From assembly GCA_949126835.1 (NCBI GenBank), contig OX421506.1, positions 32,025,378 to 32,089,377 of the forward strand: 64,000 bases of DNA, in the 5' to 3' direction. Below are positions 20,493-33,700 of this stretch, in pieces. How positions within the stretch are numbered: the first letter of the stretch is position 1; each line of letters opens with the position of its first letter. The stretch comes from Anisus vortex (Eukaryota > Mollusca > Gastropoda > Planorbidae). The notes below the pieces were generated by a model that did no database searches, was not told the origin of the DNA, and worked only from the letters and a program-made list of their open reading frames with translations. The translations under genes were made by a program, and so were the position numbers.

Positions 20493-23400
20493 GGGAGGCG
20501 TTATACGGCGGATCCGCTATATTATACTATTATATAATCTATAGGCTTTTATTTATGATCATATTCCTAGTTAAGTCCTAACCGTAACATCAATTTCTAA
20601 TTGTGATTAAGTGACATAGAGGCTTAATAACCTTTTTGTTGGAATTAATTAGTAATTAGCCTATAGTATTAGATTAGGTAGTCCAAACTGGGCGAAAAAT
20701 GAAAATTTCGGTCATTTTTCACAGTTTTGTACCAGCGATTTCAACCACTAATAGTGGTGCTACAGAAATAAAAATTATACTCTAATAAAGTTTAAACCTT
20801 CATCTCACGAAATAATAAAAATTTGTTTTTGTTTTTAATGTTTCAAAGTACTTTTTTTGTGTTTGAATGGTACAGGGGTAGACCAACCTGATACGGCTTT
20901 TCAAAATGTTTCGCGTACGCTTTTTTACATAGTGCTTCTTTGATAGCTCGTCTATTCGCGACGAGACATGATATCGTTACGTTATTGATACCATGTGAAA
21001 GGGCAGATTCTGGCCTTTAATTTGATGTATAACAGAGGTATCTATCTTAAATATTTTATATTTAAAAAGCCGAGTGAAAACTTTCGTTAAAGAAAAAGAG
21101 GCTATAATATCGGCAGAATCGCATTTTTTTTACACCATTAAAAAGCCCAGTTTTTAATCTCTTTATACTGTTAAAATCAAATCAGTGGCAAGATTCGTCG
21201 CGTGTTGACACGGTTTCAAAAAGACCCCATCGTTTGATTTTATGCGGTAGGCCTAGTCGCTAGCGCAGCGCTTGCGGCTTCGACAATCGACATTGACATA
21301 GGCCTACCGGTACTAATTTCAGAGGCACGACATCTTTACAGCATGTCTTTTTTTTTAAAGGATATAAAGGTAAGTTGTTGTTTCATTATTTACTTGTTGT
21401 TTTATTTAAGTTTTAATTAATTGTAACTCAAAATGATGTGTAATATTAGTCACGGCGACCATGATAGATAGGCCTAGTAAAGAATGTTTTTCATGAGTCC
21501 ATAGTCCATAGTGATAGTGAAACCGAGTTGACGTATTTAATTTAGGGCCGTATTACATCAAAAGAAATAGATAGGAACATTGTTAGTATGTTTCTCTATC
21601 ATAAATATTTTTTTCTCTACAAAAAAGTATAATTTATATTAGTGGTAGCTATTTCAAATCAGGACTCCAAGGCATTAAAGTGAATCGAGACCAATATGGC
21701 GGAGGATATTGTTATTGTGGACTAATCCAAATTATGATAGGGAGTGTATAGGCTTTAACCAAAATGTTTTATTATTAAAAACACAAAAGGCACTCTGTCT
21801 GGATAAAAGATTACTATTTATTATTATTTTACTAAATATAGTGGGTGAATAAAGCTTTCATATGGCTGGTACTTAAGGCAGGTTTCACAATAAGAATTTC
21901 AGGAGTTCCCATTTTTTACGTTTTTTTTGAAAAAAATAATGTTAAGCTATAGTATAGTATTATATGTCATTTTAAAGCCTAAAAGCCCAGAAATCCAAAT
22001 ATGACACTTATAAAGTCAGCTGATATTTCAATATTTTATAATTAATCATTTAAAAATCGGGAAATTCCCTCTATCAAAAAGTTCCTGGGGCTACAAAATG
22101 AGTTGGACTAAACATCATCAAACTAGCATTAAAACACACAATATTGTTGAAATTGATACTTTTATGACAAATAAACTCACAAAACGTAAATATATCAGTG
22201 TTTGTGTTGTGTTTTATTATTATTTTTACAATAAAACGTGATTTCGCACTCGGGCATCATAAAGTCTAGAACTACCGAAGTCGCCGCCATTTTGAAAAAA
22301 ACGTGGCTTTATTGGACGTAAAAAAAGCGTGTGTGTTAAAAGCGAAAAAAAGGATTTTTAACGTTTAAACCACAATAGTTTGCGTAAATTTAGTTTAAAA
22401 CTATAAATAATAGTATTTTGTTGCCGTAGATAGTACACAAATAGTCGGAAATCGGAAAATAAATGTGTAAATAGTGTTTTAGAAAATACTTTTTCGACAT
22501 CGATCGAACGTTCCAAAAAGCACGCGTTACTCACCGATAGGAGTTAAAAAATAAAATAAATAAAAATCCTCTTTTTACGAACTCAAAAAGTGCATCAAAT
22601 GGAATTTTTAAGCTATCCGATCGGATTTACGTTATAAAATTCGCACGTGTGCATTTAAGTTGACCGTAATCTCGAATCTAGTTTTGACAGCGAACGTTAT
22701 CTTTGCTAGTCCGAAGCCTTTTTTGTACCAAACGATTTTCATTTATTTACTAATAAAATGAATTCTTCGGCTAAATATTTAAAACAAACTTTGTTTTTAT
22801 GAAAAGAATTAAATTTCTGGTTAAAATTAAAAGAGTTTTACGAAATTACATAGATAAATCTTATTTTAGATCTAGTTTTAGACTTAGTCTCGGCGGCGGA
22901 AAAAATTCACCGATAGGCCGTAAAAATTAGGGCTTTTTAAAACACGTTTTTTTCAAAAGATAAACATTTTTTTGTGCTTCTAATGGTGGCCTAGGGAAAA
23001 TTAACATGTTTATGAATGTTGAACATTTAAAAAACGTTATATTTCGGCTTTATTTATTCCTGGTAAGTGATTTTCAAATGTATACAAAAAATCGGGAAAT
23101 GGGATCGGTGGATTATGTAACGTTGGAGGGTGTTTAAATTAATATAAACAACACAAAAATATAATTAAAACATACAATACTGATGCAGCTGATACTTTAT
23201 GGACATATAAACACATAAAAGTAAAAAAAACAGCATTTTGTATCAACAATTTTTATTTTTTAAATAAACAATAAATCTCCATCATTTGGTGGCCATTTTG
23301 TGAAACCTGCCATAATTATGTTTGTGTTTGTTATTAATATTAATAATTAATGTTTGTACTAAAGTACCAGTCCTCCCCCATGCTAAAGAACCTTGGACTT

Positions 23401-25591
23401 TCCCATTTAACAATTAATTTTTATTCATTTACTGTTTGTAAAATGTTTTTATTAGATCTATTTATTAAACAGACTATTTATACAGTTTTGGATTTTGTTT
23501 TTAGATTGCAAATCAAGTGCTTGGCATTAGTGGAGAATTATGAAGTAGACCCTAGCTTAGACCTAGCACAAGCAATGCTTCTGTAGAGAAATGTTCTGTG
23601 ACATCTATTCTGGAACTAAATGTAAGTACCTAGGACCTATTTTTCAATTGATTTTATGCACACAATTAATAAAGCATAATCTTAGTTATAAAATAGACTT
23701 AATTCATTATTCTTTTATTTTGTCACATATTTTCTTACTTTATTTAATAATAAAATTTCTTTTAGTTAGCCTACTTTTACTTAGCACATTTTTTTTTCCA
23801 CAATCAGTATCAGGGAAACGTCTTCGACAAGTGGTAAAGGATAAAAATTAAGTTCTTCACATGGTAGACTGTTCAAAGAAAGTGTCAGATGAAATATACA
23901 CGGTCAGGAAAATGTTATGGATTCTTTAAATTATTTCTAACAAGTGGTAAAGGATAGATATTTAAAGTTCAGTTACCAGGATTTCATGGTAGACTGTTCA
24001 AAGAAAGTGGCAGAAGATACTTTTTAAATGTAGGCCTACCAAGTCTTAAAAAAAAGACTTCATGCATTTCATACATGTAATATTTAGTGATGTACCAAAT
24101 ATAATTTGTGATGTACCGGTATTTGTTAAAACTACTTGATGGGTAAATGTTTAAAATTAATGGAAGTCGTAAAAACTGCGGGATTATTAGGCCTATTAAA
24201 CCTAATTTGTTATACATTCATATATTTTTTAATCTTTTTAATAAACAAATAGTAGGCATATTACTCTGCTAAATCTAAAATTCTTTTATAATTATTTGAT
24301 ACATAATTTTATTAGGTAAGTAAATTAGAAGTAGAAGAGCTTATATAGCCTTATACTTATATCTAATTTAAGTTGTTCATTTTTTCCCATTTTGAACAAA
24401 TGTTTTCTTTTTTTTTATATTTTTAGATGTTATATTTTATAGGTGGACATATTAATTTTGTCAACTGCCCATATATTGATTTTTGCTGCTATAAATGTTC
24501 TTTCATTTAACATAAAAATGCAAATGTTTAATGATTAGTAATTGTTTGACAACAAATTAAAGTTGCATATATTTTTCAATTTTCTAAAAAAATGGATTAT
24601 TGGTGTTTTTGTTCTGATTATAATGCTTTAAACAATTTCTAGATGTTATTAGTTTATAAATAATAATGTTCTTCTTTAAAAGATCTTTCATTTGATATAT
24701 AATAATATGCTTATGTAAGTTAATTGGTTTATTTTCTATGGCAAATTGAAATTGTGAATATTTTGTGTTTTTGCTGTAAAAAAATAAAACGTCCAAAAAT
24801 GCTTTTTCTGTATTTTTTAAGTCTATTAACTTTAAAATGGTTAGTTCTGGCTGTCTAAAAAAAATTGGGCTTAAAGTATGTAAACTTTTGGCTTTGTACA
24901 CCAATTTCTGGGCTGATTGGTTAGTAATTTTGGAAATTATTGGTCTTCAAAAATGGACTTTTGTACAAAGTGAAAAAATATAGTTTTTGATCAATTTGGG
25001 TCAAAACTAAAAGTTTTATAACTTTTTTATTTATTAAGATATTTCAATAAATAAGGTGTCATAGAGCTTAGAATAAAAAGTTCTATAACTTTAGAGTGTA
25101 AAAAATCATCTGCAGCTGTAAAAAAATTTGAGTTTGGACTACCTAATAGTATAGGCCTACTTAACTATTTAAGTCCTAACCCTAACCGGGCCTAACCGTA
25201 ACATCAATTTCTGATTGTGATTAAGTGACATAGGCTAAATAACTCTTTTGTTTGAATTAATTATAAACAATGACAAATAGTTATGGTTATTTAACGTATT
25301 TAACTAAAAATATATCATTTTACTATAATTGAATTAATAATAATAATTTAAAAAAAAGGTGGAGAGGGGTAGGGTAGAACCTGCATTAACTCTGTTGACA
25401 GCACAAGTTACTAACACTGGGCCAAGAAAACTTGCTGAAAATAAAAAAAAAAAATGGAAATTGAGCATACAGGGCCAGCTAAACAATAATGCGCATGTGC
25501 CAATAGCAGTGTGTAGGCCTATAATGTAGTTCAAGAAAATCCGCCGTATAACGTTTTGCGTTATACGGCGAATCCGCCGTATAATCACTCC
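20493..25591. mobile_element. MITE with 10-bp target duplication, carrying an inserted 4.5-kb element
   Basis: Ends are ggaggcgttatacggcgga on the left and, inverted, ggagtgattatacggcgga on the right. The right end is itself palindromic (ttatacggcggattcgccgt). Flanks share tttttacttt at 20483-20492 and 25592-25601, a 9-10-bp duplication as made by Mutator-type transposases. About 0.6 kb belongs to this outer unit. It includes a 90-bp block present on both sides of the inner element (20573-20660 and 25169-25262: ccgtaacatcaatttctaat). Confidence 0.65.
20668..25157 (+). mobile_element. Inner TIR element, about 4.5 kb, no transposase seen
   Basis: The inverted ends read attaggtagtccaaact on the left and agtttggactacctaat on the right, with further matching (ctatagtat) outside them. 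The interior is very AT-rich and lacks any long ORF. Two diverged copies of a 200-bp module are present at 22095-22320 and 23125-23315 (both ending in ggccattttg-like text), and a 120-bp direct duplication at 23825-24030 (caagtggtaaaggata ... catggtagactgttcaaaga). A leader-like sequence with ATG and a strong donor (ggatataaag|gtaagttg) lies at 21343-21369, and an exon-like block from ttgtttttag|attgcaaa to actaaat|gtaagt at 23504-23622. This could be a non-autonomous element or one carrying captured exons. Confidence 0.6.
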
Positions 25592-25784
25592 TTTTTACTT
25601 TTGAGCTACTTACTTGCAAATAAAATGGGTTTTCCCCTAACACTACTGAATGAAATAAAGTGACTGTCAGTAAATTGAGTGAATGTTGCGAACGGAAAAT
25701 AGACCTGCCTTTTATTCATTTTAAAACATGTTATATTTATATGTAAGTAATTAATCTTATCAGACAGAATTGATCCATAGGTCA

Positions 25785-26020
25785 CCGTCATAGGGCTGGT
25801 GAATCAACTGTTCACCACTTTCAAAGTCCATGACGTCCATGATTTATGACATAGGCCTACTAGACTAGGGATATGGGAGGGTGTGGCCAGCACAATGGCA
25901 TTTGCCACGCTGCGGTTATTTTTTCCCAACTAAGAAAAAAAATCCTAGCCAGGTGTTCAAACCCAGAACCTTCGGTATGCCAGCTCTACGTACTGCAGCT
26001 ATGCCACAGTGCTCCATATG
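25785..26020 (-). repeat. tRNA-derived SINE (family A), diverged
   Basis: Reverse copy: gtgtggccagcacaatggca, caaacccagaaccttcggta and tgccacagtgctccat follow the family order. Confidence 0.6.
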
Positions 26021-26581
26021 TTATATATATAGATTATCCATACATTTTCCAAATCAACAAGTTTTTCATAGATTTTACCATGCATGTTCTAATTAAATCT
26101 AGATTCATAGACTTTTTTTTATTAAACTTTCTCTAAGAATGTGTAATTTATTTTTATCAATCAATCAAATAAGACCTTCTCGCCTTCTGTAGAGTGTGTG
26201 CTTCATTTTGTGATTCCAGTCACAGTGGCTTGCTAAACGGCGAAGGTGGCGTTTTCTATCGATCTGTCAATTACTACACTAACGAACAATTGCATTTTTT
26301 CTTATCTGTACATACATACTATATACTTACAAAATAAACACAAAAAAGACATGTCAAATGTTGTTTCCATATTTCACTTTTAACTTTAAACTATGTTTCC
26401 ATTGTTAAAAATTACAAATTTTAAGGTATTTGCTGTTTTGTGAGTGAAAAATAGATCAATGGGTTTTCCTCTCAAAATTTTTTTTTTTACTATAATAAAC
26501 AATGTAAATCTGGCCTTCTTGGCCTGAAGCTTTGCAGAGGGGAGGAACGTTTGAATAAAAATTGGTTTAAATTTGGTTTAA

Positions 26582-27490
26582 CTCATTCCAATGCCAATCC
26601 ATGATATATCGTGGATTTGACTCGGCGCTTCCGTGCCAATCCACTATATATCGTGGATTTGGTTTTCATCGCTTATTTTGTTGCTCTAGCCTATTAATTC
26701 GACTTTTTATATTATCAAACAAAAGTTTTTATCAAACTATTCCTGCTTCCTTTTTGCTTGGTTTACTTTCGGTTTGTAAATAATAATGATGATTTTGAAT
26801 CGATTCTGTTCTGTTTCTTTTGTACACAAAGCATGGCCACGCCTACTCAAAATGTTTCTAGGCATCGGAACTTGTCAAATTCGCTATTAAAATAACTTTT
26901 TTTGCTAATTATTAATTACTATTCATCAGACAATAACTTGAAATCATTTAAATCTGGTTTCGAGGACTGTCAGTTTATTTACTAATTAAAGAATCCAACA
27001 TTCGTGGTTAGGCCTAGCCCTATGTAAACTATATAGAAATGTATGGGATCAGTGTTTGCCGGCTGATACTAACATTACAAAAATGCGTATAACTCAGTAA
27101 CTATATAGGATATTTAAAAAATTCTAAATGCATTTTGATCTGGAATAGATATACTTTTAGTGGTTTCAAGCCGAATACGATATCTGCTACGCTGCTACGC
27201 ATACCATATAAAAATCTGTTAAGATTGATTTTTTTTGCTCCTTTTTTTTTAAACCAAAAATTTGATCTCTAAAAATTACTAATAAAGATGTAAATATTAT
27301 TCTAATATTGTTTTAACTTCTACTTATTATTATTCCCTGTTTAATTTCCTTTAATTTGATATGAATTACAGGTATCTTGCTAAACAAATACCTTTAAATA
27401 TTTATGAATAAATAAGGGCACCCTAAAAAATTTCTAGCGGCCTAAAAATGGTCTGGCACAAATGCGGTAAACCCCCCGGCACAGAATGAG
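26582..27490 (+). mobile_element. TTAA-flanked MITE (piggyBac-like), 909 bp
   Basis: TTAA at 26578-26581 and 27491-27494 flanks ends CTCATTC... and ...GAATGAG. The near-terminal text (caatgccaatcc / cggcacagaatgag) is partly inverted. A second copy with the same borders lies at 32509-34689. TTAA duplication and restoration is characteristic of piggyBac. There is no coding capacity, so it would be moved in trans. It sits within 200 bp of the DBR1 transcript start region. Confidence 0.75.
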
Positions 27491-27647
27491 TTAAAGAAAA
27501 CATTAACATGATTTACATTTTTAGCTATCATGGTTTTATAGTGGTTTCTTCCATATGTATAATAATATATATGCGTACATAATATGAAGGCTTAATTAAA
27601 AAATAAATATATTGCAGTTTTCAGAAATTATTTTTTTTAAATTTCAG

Positions 27648-27670
27648 ACTAACGAAAAGAAAAAAAGAAC
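27648..27670 (+). other. DBR1: DBR1 5' UTR and likely splice acceptor
   Basis: A pyrimidine tract and ttttttttaaatttcag end at 27647, 23 nt before the ATG. The transcript therefore probably begins in an upstream non-coding exon, not located. Confidence 0.45.
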
Positions 27671-27760
27671 ATGAAAATTGCCATAGAAGGTTGTTGCCAT
27701 GGTGAATTAGACAAAATTTATGAAACCATCAAGGAATTAGAAAAACAGAATGATTTCAAG
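27671..27760 (+). CDS. DBR1: DBR1 exon 1
   Basis: 30 codons, phase 0 at the donor TTCAAG|GTAAAC. Carries the first metal ligands C8 and H10. Confidence 0.95.
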
Positions 27761-30700
27761 GTAAACAAAATTAAAACAAGACTTGCATAAAAAAAAAACT
27801 TGTAAAAAGTAGTCAGCTGAAAAAAAATGTAACTCTTTGTAATTTACACAAAAATAGACACAGAGATTTAGTAAGCCTATTATCAAATACATTTTAACCC
27901 TTACAGTCCCTGGCGCGTATATAGCGGAACTGAAGGCAACATAGATAGAAGTAGGTCGGTACGGGAAGGGTTAATAAAGTCACAGCAAATTTTCTGAGGT
28001 TTCTGAGAATCACTTTTTGTGCAAAGTTTTCTCAACATTCAAAAGATCAAAATCTCTTTATTTAACTGAAACTGGGAGAGACTGGACTCTGCCCAAAGTC
28101 AATTGTTGGCAGTCTTTGTTTCCACATTTTCATTATTGTGTGATATGGACTAAATCCTCGATCACTTAATTCACTTAGAAAGTCAAATGAGCAAAGGTAA
28201 TACCCTATTAATTAATTTTAATCAAACCTCTGTTGATGTTTTTGTGTGGAAGGACGATATATGGAATCCACATGCAATTTTCACACAGGCAGAGTTTACA
28301 ATGGGTCACTCTTTAGACAGTTTTCACTTAGTTAATTAATGTAATTTTTTAAAATGTGGTGGTAAAGTATGTCACCTGAGACTTGAATCAATCTACAGGT
28401 GGACCTATTGCTTGTGTGTGGAGATTTCCAGTCCGTCCGAAACTTTGACGACCTCCAGGCCATGGCAGTGCCACCTAAATATCAGCAGCTCAACACATTT
28501 TACAAGTAAGTTTTATAAAATCAAATGGGACTCTGTGGTCTGGAGATAGACCGTCGGATTGTTAATCTTGTGGTTTCTGGTTTTTTAATCAGGTAAGAGA
28601 GATAGGATTTTTGCCTGGTTCTGGAGAATTAGTCTGGATCAGCCCAACTCTGATAAGTACCTGATATGATTTTAGGAATGTAAAGACAAGTGGGCATTGT
28701 GCTGGCCACATAATTTTCCTTTTTGCCATGAAACGGCTGAACACTGATTCACTAGTCCAATGGACCACCCCGGCCTGAATTGAAAATCTATTACATTAGT
28801 CTTGTTATAATTATCACGTAATGTTCGTACCATTATATAGATTTTAAATTATGACGTGAAATCTCATATAAGTAAGACAAATGATTTTATTGGTAGATAT
28901 TACAGCGGAGAGAAAATAGCTCCCGTGCTTACTGTTTTCATTGGTGGGAACCACGAGGCATCCAATTACCTTCAAGAGCTCCCCTACGGAGGCTGGGTGG
29001 CACCGAATATCTATTACATGGGTAAGTTGTGTAGTTTTAATGTTCCGCCTTCCTATTTTAACAGAACTTTTCTTTTTTGATGTAAATTTGAGTAGTGGTC
29101 AATGGCTTTGTAAATATTCAATAAATATATTTCTGTTTTTTGTTTAATTGGTCAATATTTCAAATGAGTTGAGTTTAATTAGTTTGCTTAGTAACTGTTT
29201 GCAAACTATTTACATTCTGGCTGAATTTTAGTTCTTACTATTTTTTTCTTTTCCGATTGAGAAAATAACTCATTTCATTTTAACATGCGGCATTGTAACC
29301 TCCTCCCCTTGTCTTACAAACATTTTTCCTCCTGGACCATCCTATCATATATTAACAACATTTTTATACGTTTAAAGCGGTTCAGTATGAGCATTTCACA
29401 TCATAAACTCTTTAAGCTTTTCCAAGACAAAACTTTCAAAACAGTTCTTGTGTTTATTGCAGCCGTAATGCTTGCTAGAGTTTTGAACACATTAACTTGC
29501 ATGAAATTTTTACTAAACATCTTGGAGATCTTTCTTGAGGTTTACTACTTACTACCTATTGATTTGATAAACTAGGGACAGTGCATTGCTCATTCTGTGT
29601 TTTTTTTATTATTTAAATTGTGATGGATATTTTCACTTTTGGTACTATTTTCTTTCCATGAAAATTATAGTGTAAAGGAGGGCTACTCATTGGTTTACAA
29701 AGCAAAGGAACAAATACACTTATCTCCCTTTTTTTAAAAATCCTCTACATTGAAAGATGCATCTTTAATGTTTCAACATATTGTCCTTGTCACGAGTTCA
29801 CATTCCCTCCATTTTCAGGTTACGCTGGCATAATCCAGGTGGGTGGCCTTCGCATCGGTGGCATATCAGGCATCTACAAAGGCCATGACTACAACAAAGG
29901 CCACCATGAGAGGCCGCCCTACGACGATGCCACCAAGAAGAGCGTCTACCACGTCCGCAACCTGGAGGTCTTCCGTCTGAAGCAGATCTCGAGGCCGGTG
30001 GACATATTTTTGTCACACGACTGGCCTAAAGGCATCTACCATCATGGAGACACGGCAGCCCTGATAAAGAGGAAGCCGTTTTTTCAGTGAGTGTAGAGAG
30101 AATTATAAACAACACCTTAAGGGTTTGGTGTTTAGCATTTAAAAACATTTGAGCATGTACTGCCTTACCTTGCTGGAGTTAAGAGAGTGAATGGGACCAT
30201 ACAGCTATTGGTTTCAGTACTTAACGGACTGGGACACAGTGGTCTAGCAGCTGCATGCTCTGCTGGTGTACCAAACATCTATGGTTCTAATCCTGGGGAA
30301 GGCAAGGATTTTTTCCCTAGGTCTGAAGCGTGTCCCTGAGTCTACCCTGGGCTGACATTAGTTGGGAAAAATACAAACGGGACCTAGGGTCTGTGCTGGC
30401 CTTACAATCCCATAGTATGCCATGGCCACATAAATTAGTGAAGGTTACTTCTCCACCCCTATTGTTCCGATAGTTTGCGTACTCACTAAACAACTTCAAC
30501 TTGAAGGATACAGTAATGTTTTTTTGTTTGATCTAAAGAAAAAATCTCGTGAGAATTAGAGTTTAAATTAGAGTGTACCGTATCTTAGCATTGTATGTCA
30601 GTCCTGATAAAGAAACAAAATTATGCTATGCATGTTGTTTAACGATGAAATGAATTTGTTTCCCAGGAGAGAGATTGAAGAGAATAAACTTGGATCGTGG

Positions 30701-33700
30701 GCCCTGGCTGAACTGTTGACCCACCTAAAGCCTTTGTATTGGTTCTCTGCCCATCTACATGTCAAGTTTGTTGCCCATGTAATGCACCAGGTATGACATT
30801 TATTCCTTCCATCAAATCCTGTTCAGGGAATTGACAGGTGTGTGTATGCCCTGACTTTAAAAAGTATGACTGTCAGAATAAAAAGAGCCAGTTTAACTTA
30901 CTATATATACTTGTGTATAAGTGGAGATATTTTAGTGGTATATTTCATTTTGAAATAAAGAGTTGACTAATCTATGGGTCAGTATGCTAGTTTTCAACAG
31001 AAAGTGAAAATAACAAAAATGTTAATGAAAAAAAGAAATAATTTATGTAGCCTAAATTTTTAAATGTTTACAATAAAAACAAATTAACAAAAAAAAGTTG
31101 TGTTCATTCTGCTTGCATTTATTTTTTTGTAACTCAATATTTAACATATTTCTTTAAGGGCTTCAAATTATTTATCATATCTCTCTATATATTTTTCTAA
31201 AAAAAAAGTTAACCTTTCCAGCCATACCGGCAAGTTAAGCTGCTCTCATAATTTCCTGTGGAAATGGCATACAAGGAAATTGTGTGGCCAGCACATAATT
31301 TTATAAGTTTCAATTGATTAGATTGCTGTTACAAACAAAGAAAAAGATGGTACAATAATTTTCCTTTTCTTTTTACTTGAGGTGCATTATTATTTTAAAA
31401 TTGAGATTATGATATATATAATGTGTGTTTATTTTAAAACCATGAATGTTATCGTGATATATTTATATTGGGACAATCGCTTTGCACAAAGTACTATGTT
31501 TGATTTAAAATGGCTGTTCAAATAGTCAAAAACGGTACAGCTCTGTCACAGTGTTTGTCACAGTGTATAGTGTGATTCTGTTTACTAAATTGCACGAGAC
31601 ACTCAGTCGAGACAGAGGTACAGCTCTGTCACAGTGTTTGTCACAGTGTATAGTGTGATTCTGTTTACTAAACTGCACGAGACACTCAGTCGAGACAGAG
31701 GTACAGCTCTGTCACAGTGTTTGTCACAGTGTATAGTGTGATTCTGTTTACTAAACTGCACGAGACACTCAGTTGAGACAGAGGTACAGCTCTGTCACAG
31801 TGTTTGTCACAGTGTATAGTGTGATTCTGTTTACTAAACTGCACGAGACACTCAGTTGAGACAGATTTTGATATAATTATTTTTGCTCACTTTGTCTTCT
31901 TGTTTTGTTTGACAGTCTGAATCGGAAACTCTCAGAACTACAAAGTTCTTAGCCCTCGATAAATGTCTACCTCACAGAAATTTCCTGCAGGTTAGTTCCC
32001 TTTAAAAAAGTTTAAGTAATTCATTGTTAAATTTACTAGTTCCCATAAAAATTGCAGCCGAAAACTGAAAAAAAAGAAGTTAGTCAATAGATGTAAATTT
32101 GGGGAAAAACAATCAAAGACCAAACCACAAATTGAAATTTCATGTCGATGGGGTCGATAGTATATTGTCAATAAAAATTACGCTTTGCAACTTTGAGGGT
32201 AAAGTTATAGATTTTGGAGATTTAATAAAACAAACCACGAAAGTTGCTTCCTGTATAATACAAGCTGAATTCCCAGTCGTGGCCCAGTGAAAAAATTAAA
32301 TTAACTATAATTATTATTTACTGAAAACATTTAAGAAAGTAATTTAAAATAAATTTTGTATTTGTATTTTTTATTTAACAAAAACTAACGACTATCCCTG
32401 GCTAAGAATTGAACACCCGCCTTCCGCATGTCTGAAATATATATAAATTATTCGATTTATTTTCTGTAAACATTTTAGGAAAGCTTTAAAAAATGTAAAT
32501 GATGTTAACTCATTCCGTGCAAATCCTTGATATATCGTGGATTAGACTCTGCGCTTCAGTGTCAATCAACGATATATCGTGGATTTTGTTTTCATACCTT
32601 ATTTTGTTGCTGTAGCGTATTCATTCGAATTTTCATATTATCAAACGAATGACAACTTATTCTACTTCCTTTCTGCTTGGTTTACTGTTGGTTTTTAAAT
32701 AATAATGATGATTTTTAATTGATTTCTGTTAAAGCTTTTGTACACAAAGAATAGCCACGCCTACTCGAAATGTTTCTAGGCCTCGGAACTTGTCAAATTG
32801 TGACCCGTTCTGACGAAAGGTGACATAAGTCGGAAATATTAATTTCTGCTACGAGTGTTTTTGTGTTGTGGGGGTCTTTCCGGTGAATTTTTTTTTATTT
32901 TTGTAAATACTAGGTTATCCATTTCTAAATCATAATTTATATGTTTTTTTATATTTTTTATACTTAAAAATACTTTAATTAATTATTTTGATCAACGTGT
33001 GATTTAGATTTTAGCATAAGTTCACTAAAATTCGACTTTATTTAACCTATTGTTTTGTACCTAAACCCTGACAGAACCCCTTAACATTATATATCAATGA
33101 AAAGGGCAGACTCTCGGGAATTTTCTTGTCATCACTATTTATTTATAGAAACCAATCAGAAAATATTTAAGTCTGAAGTCTGGGATAAACAATTCCTTTC
33201 TTTCTATCCAATGAAAATTCGTTTATAAATTGATCATTGGTTACGATACCATATTTTTCCAATACAAATTCGCTGATTGGCTAGTGGGATACAATGCGGT
33301 AAAGAATTAGGCTTTCCGTTTTCGATATTATGAAAATTTTAAACAATGGAGAGCGGCATAGCTTCACTGTTAAATTCTTTGAGAGATGTAATTTTATATT
33401 ATTTTTTGTTCAGTTTTATTATAAAACAATACCGTATATACACCACTTAAAAGATAATTGAATGCCCTTTCGATTGGTATGTAAATATAGATACTACGAA
33501 TCTGGTTGCTATAGAGTTTAGACATTTTCAAATGCATTAACTTTAAAACGCGTTTTCTCGAAACTCTTGTTTTTTTGTCTGACTAGTTCTAAGTGATAGT
33601 AAGTGTCATAGAAAAATGAAATATTGACGTATAATAATAAATTTGGTATTAAAATAAAGCCTATTCAATGCCCTTTCAAACGATATATATAACTTAAAAT

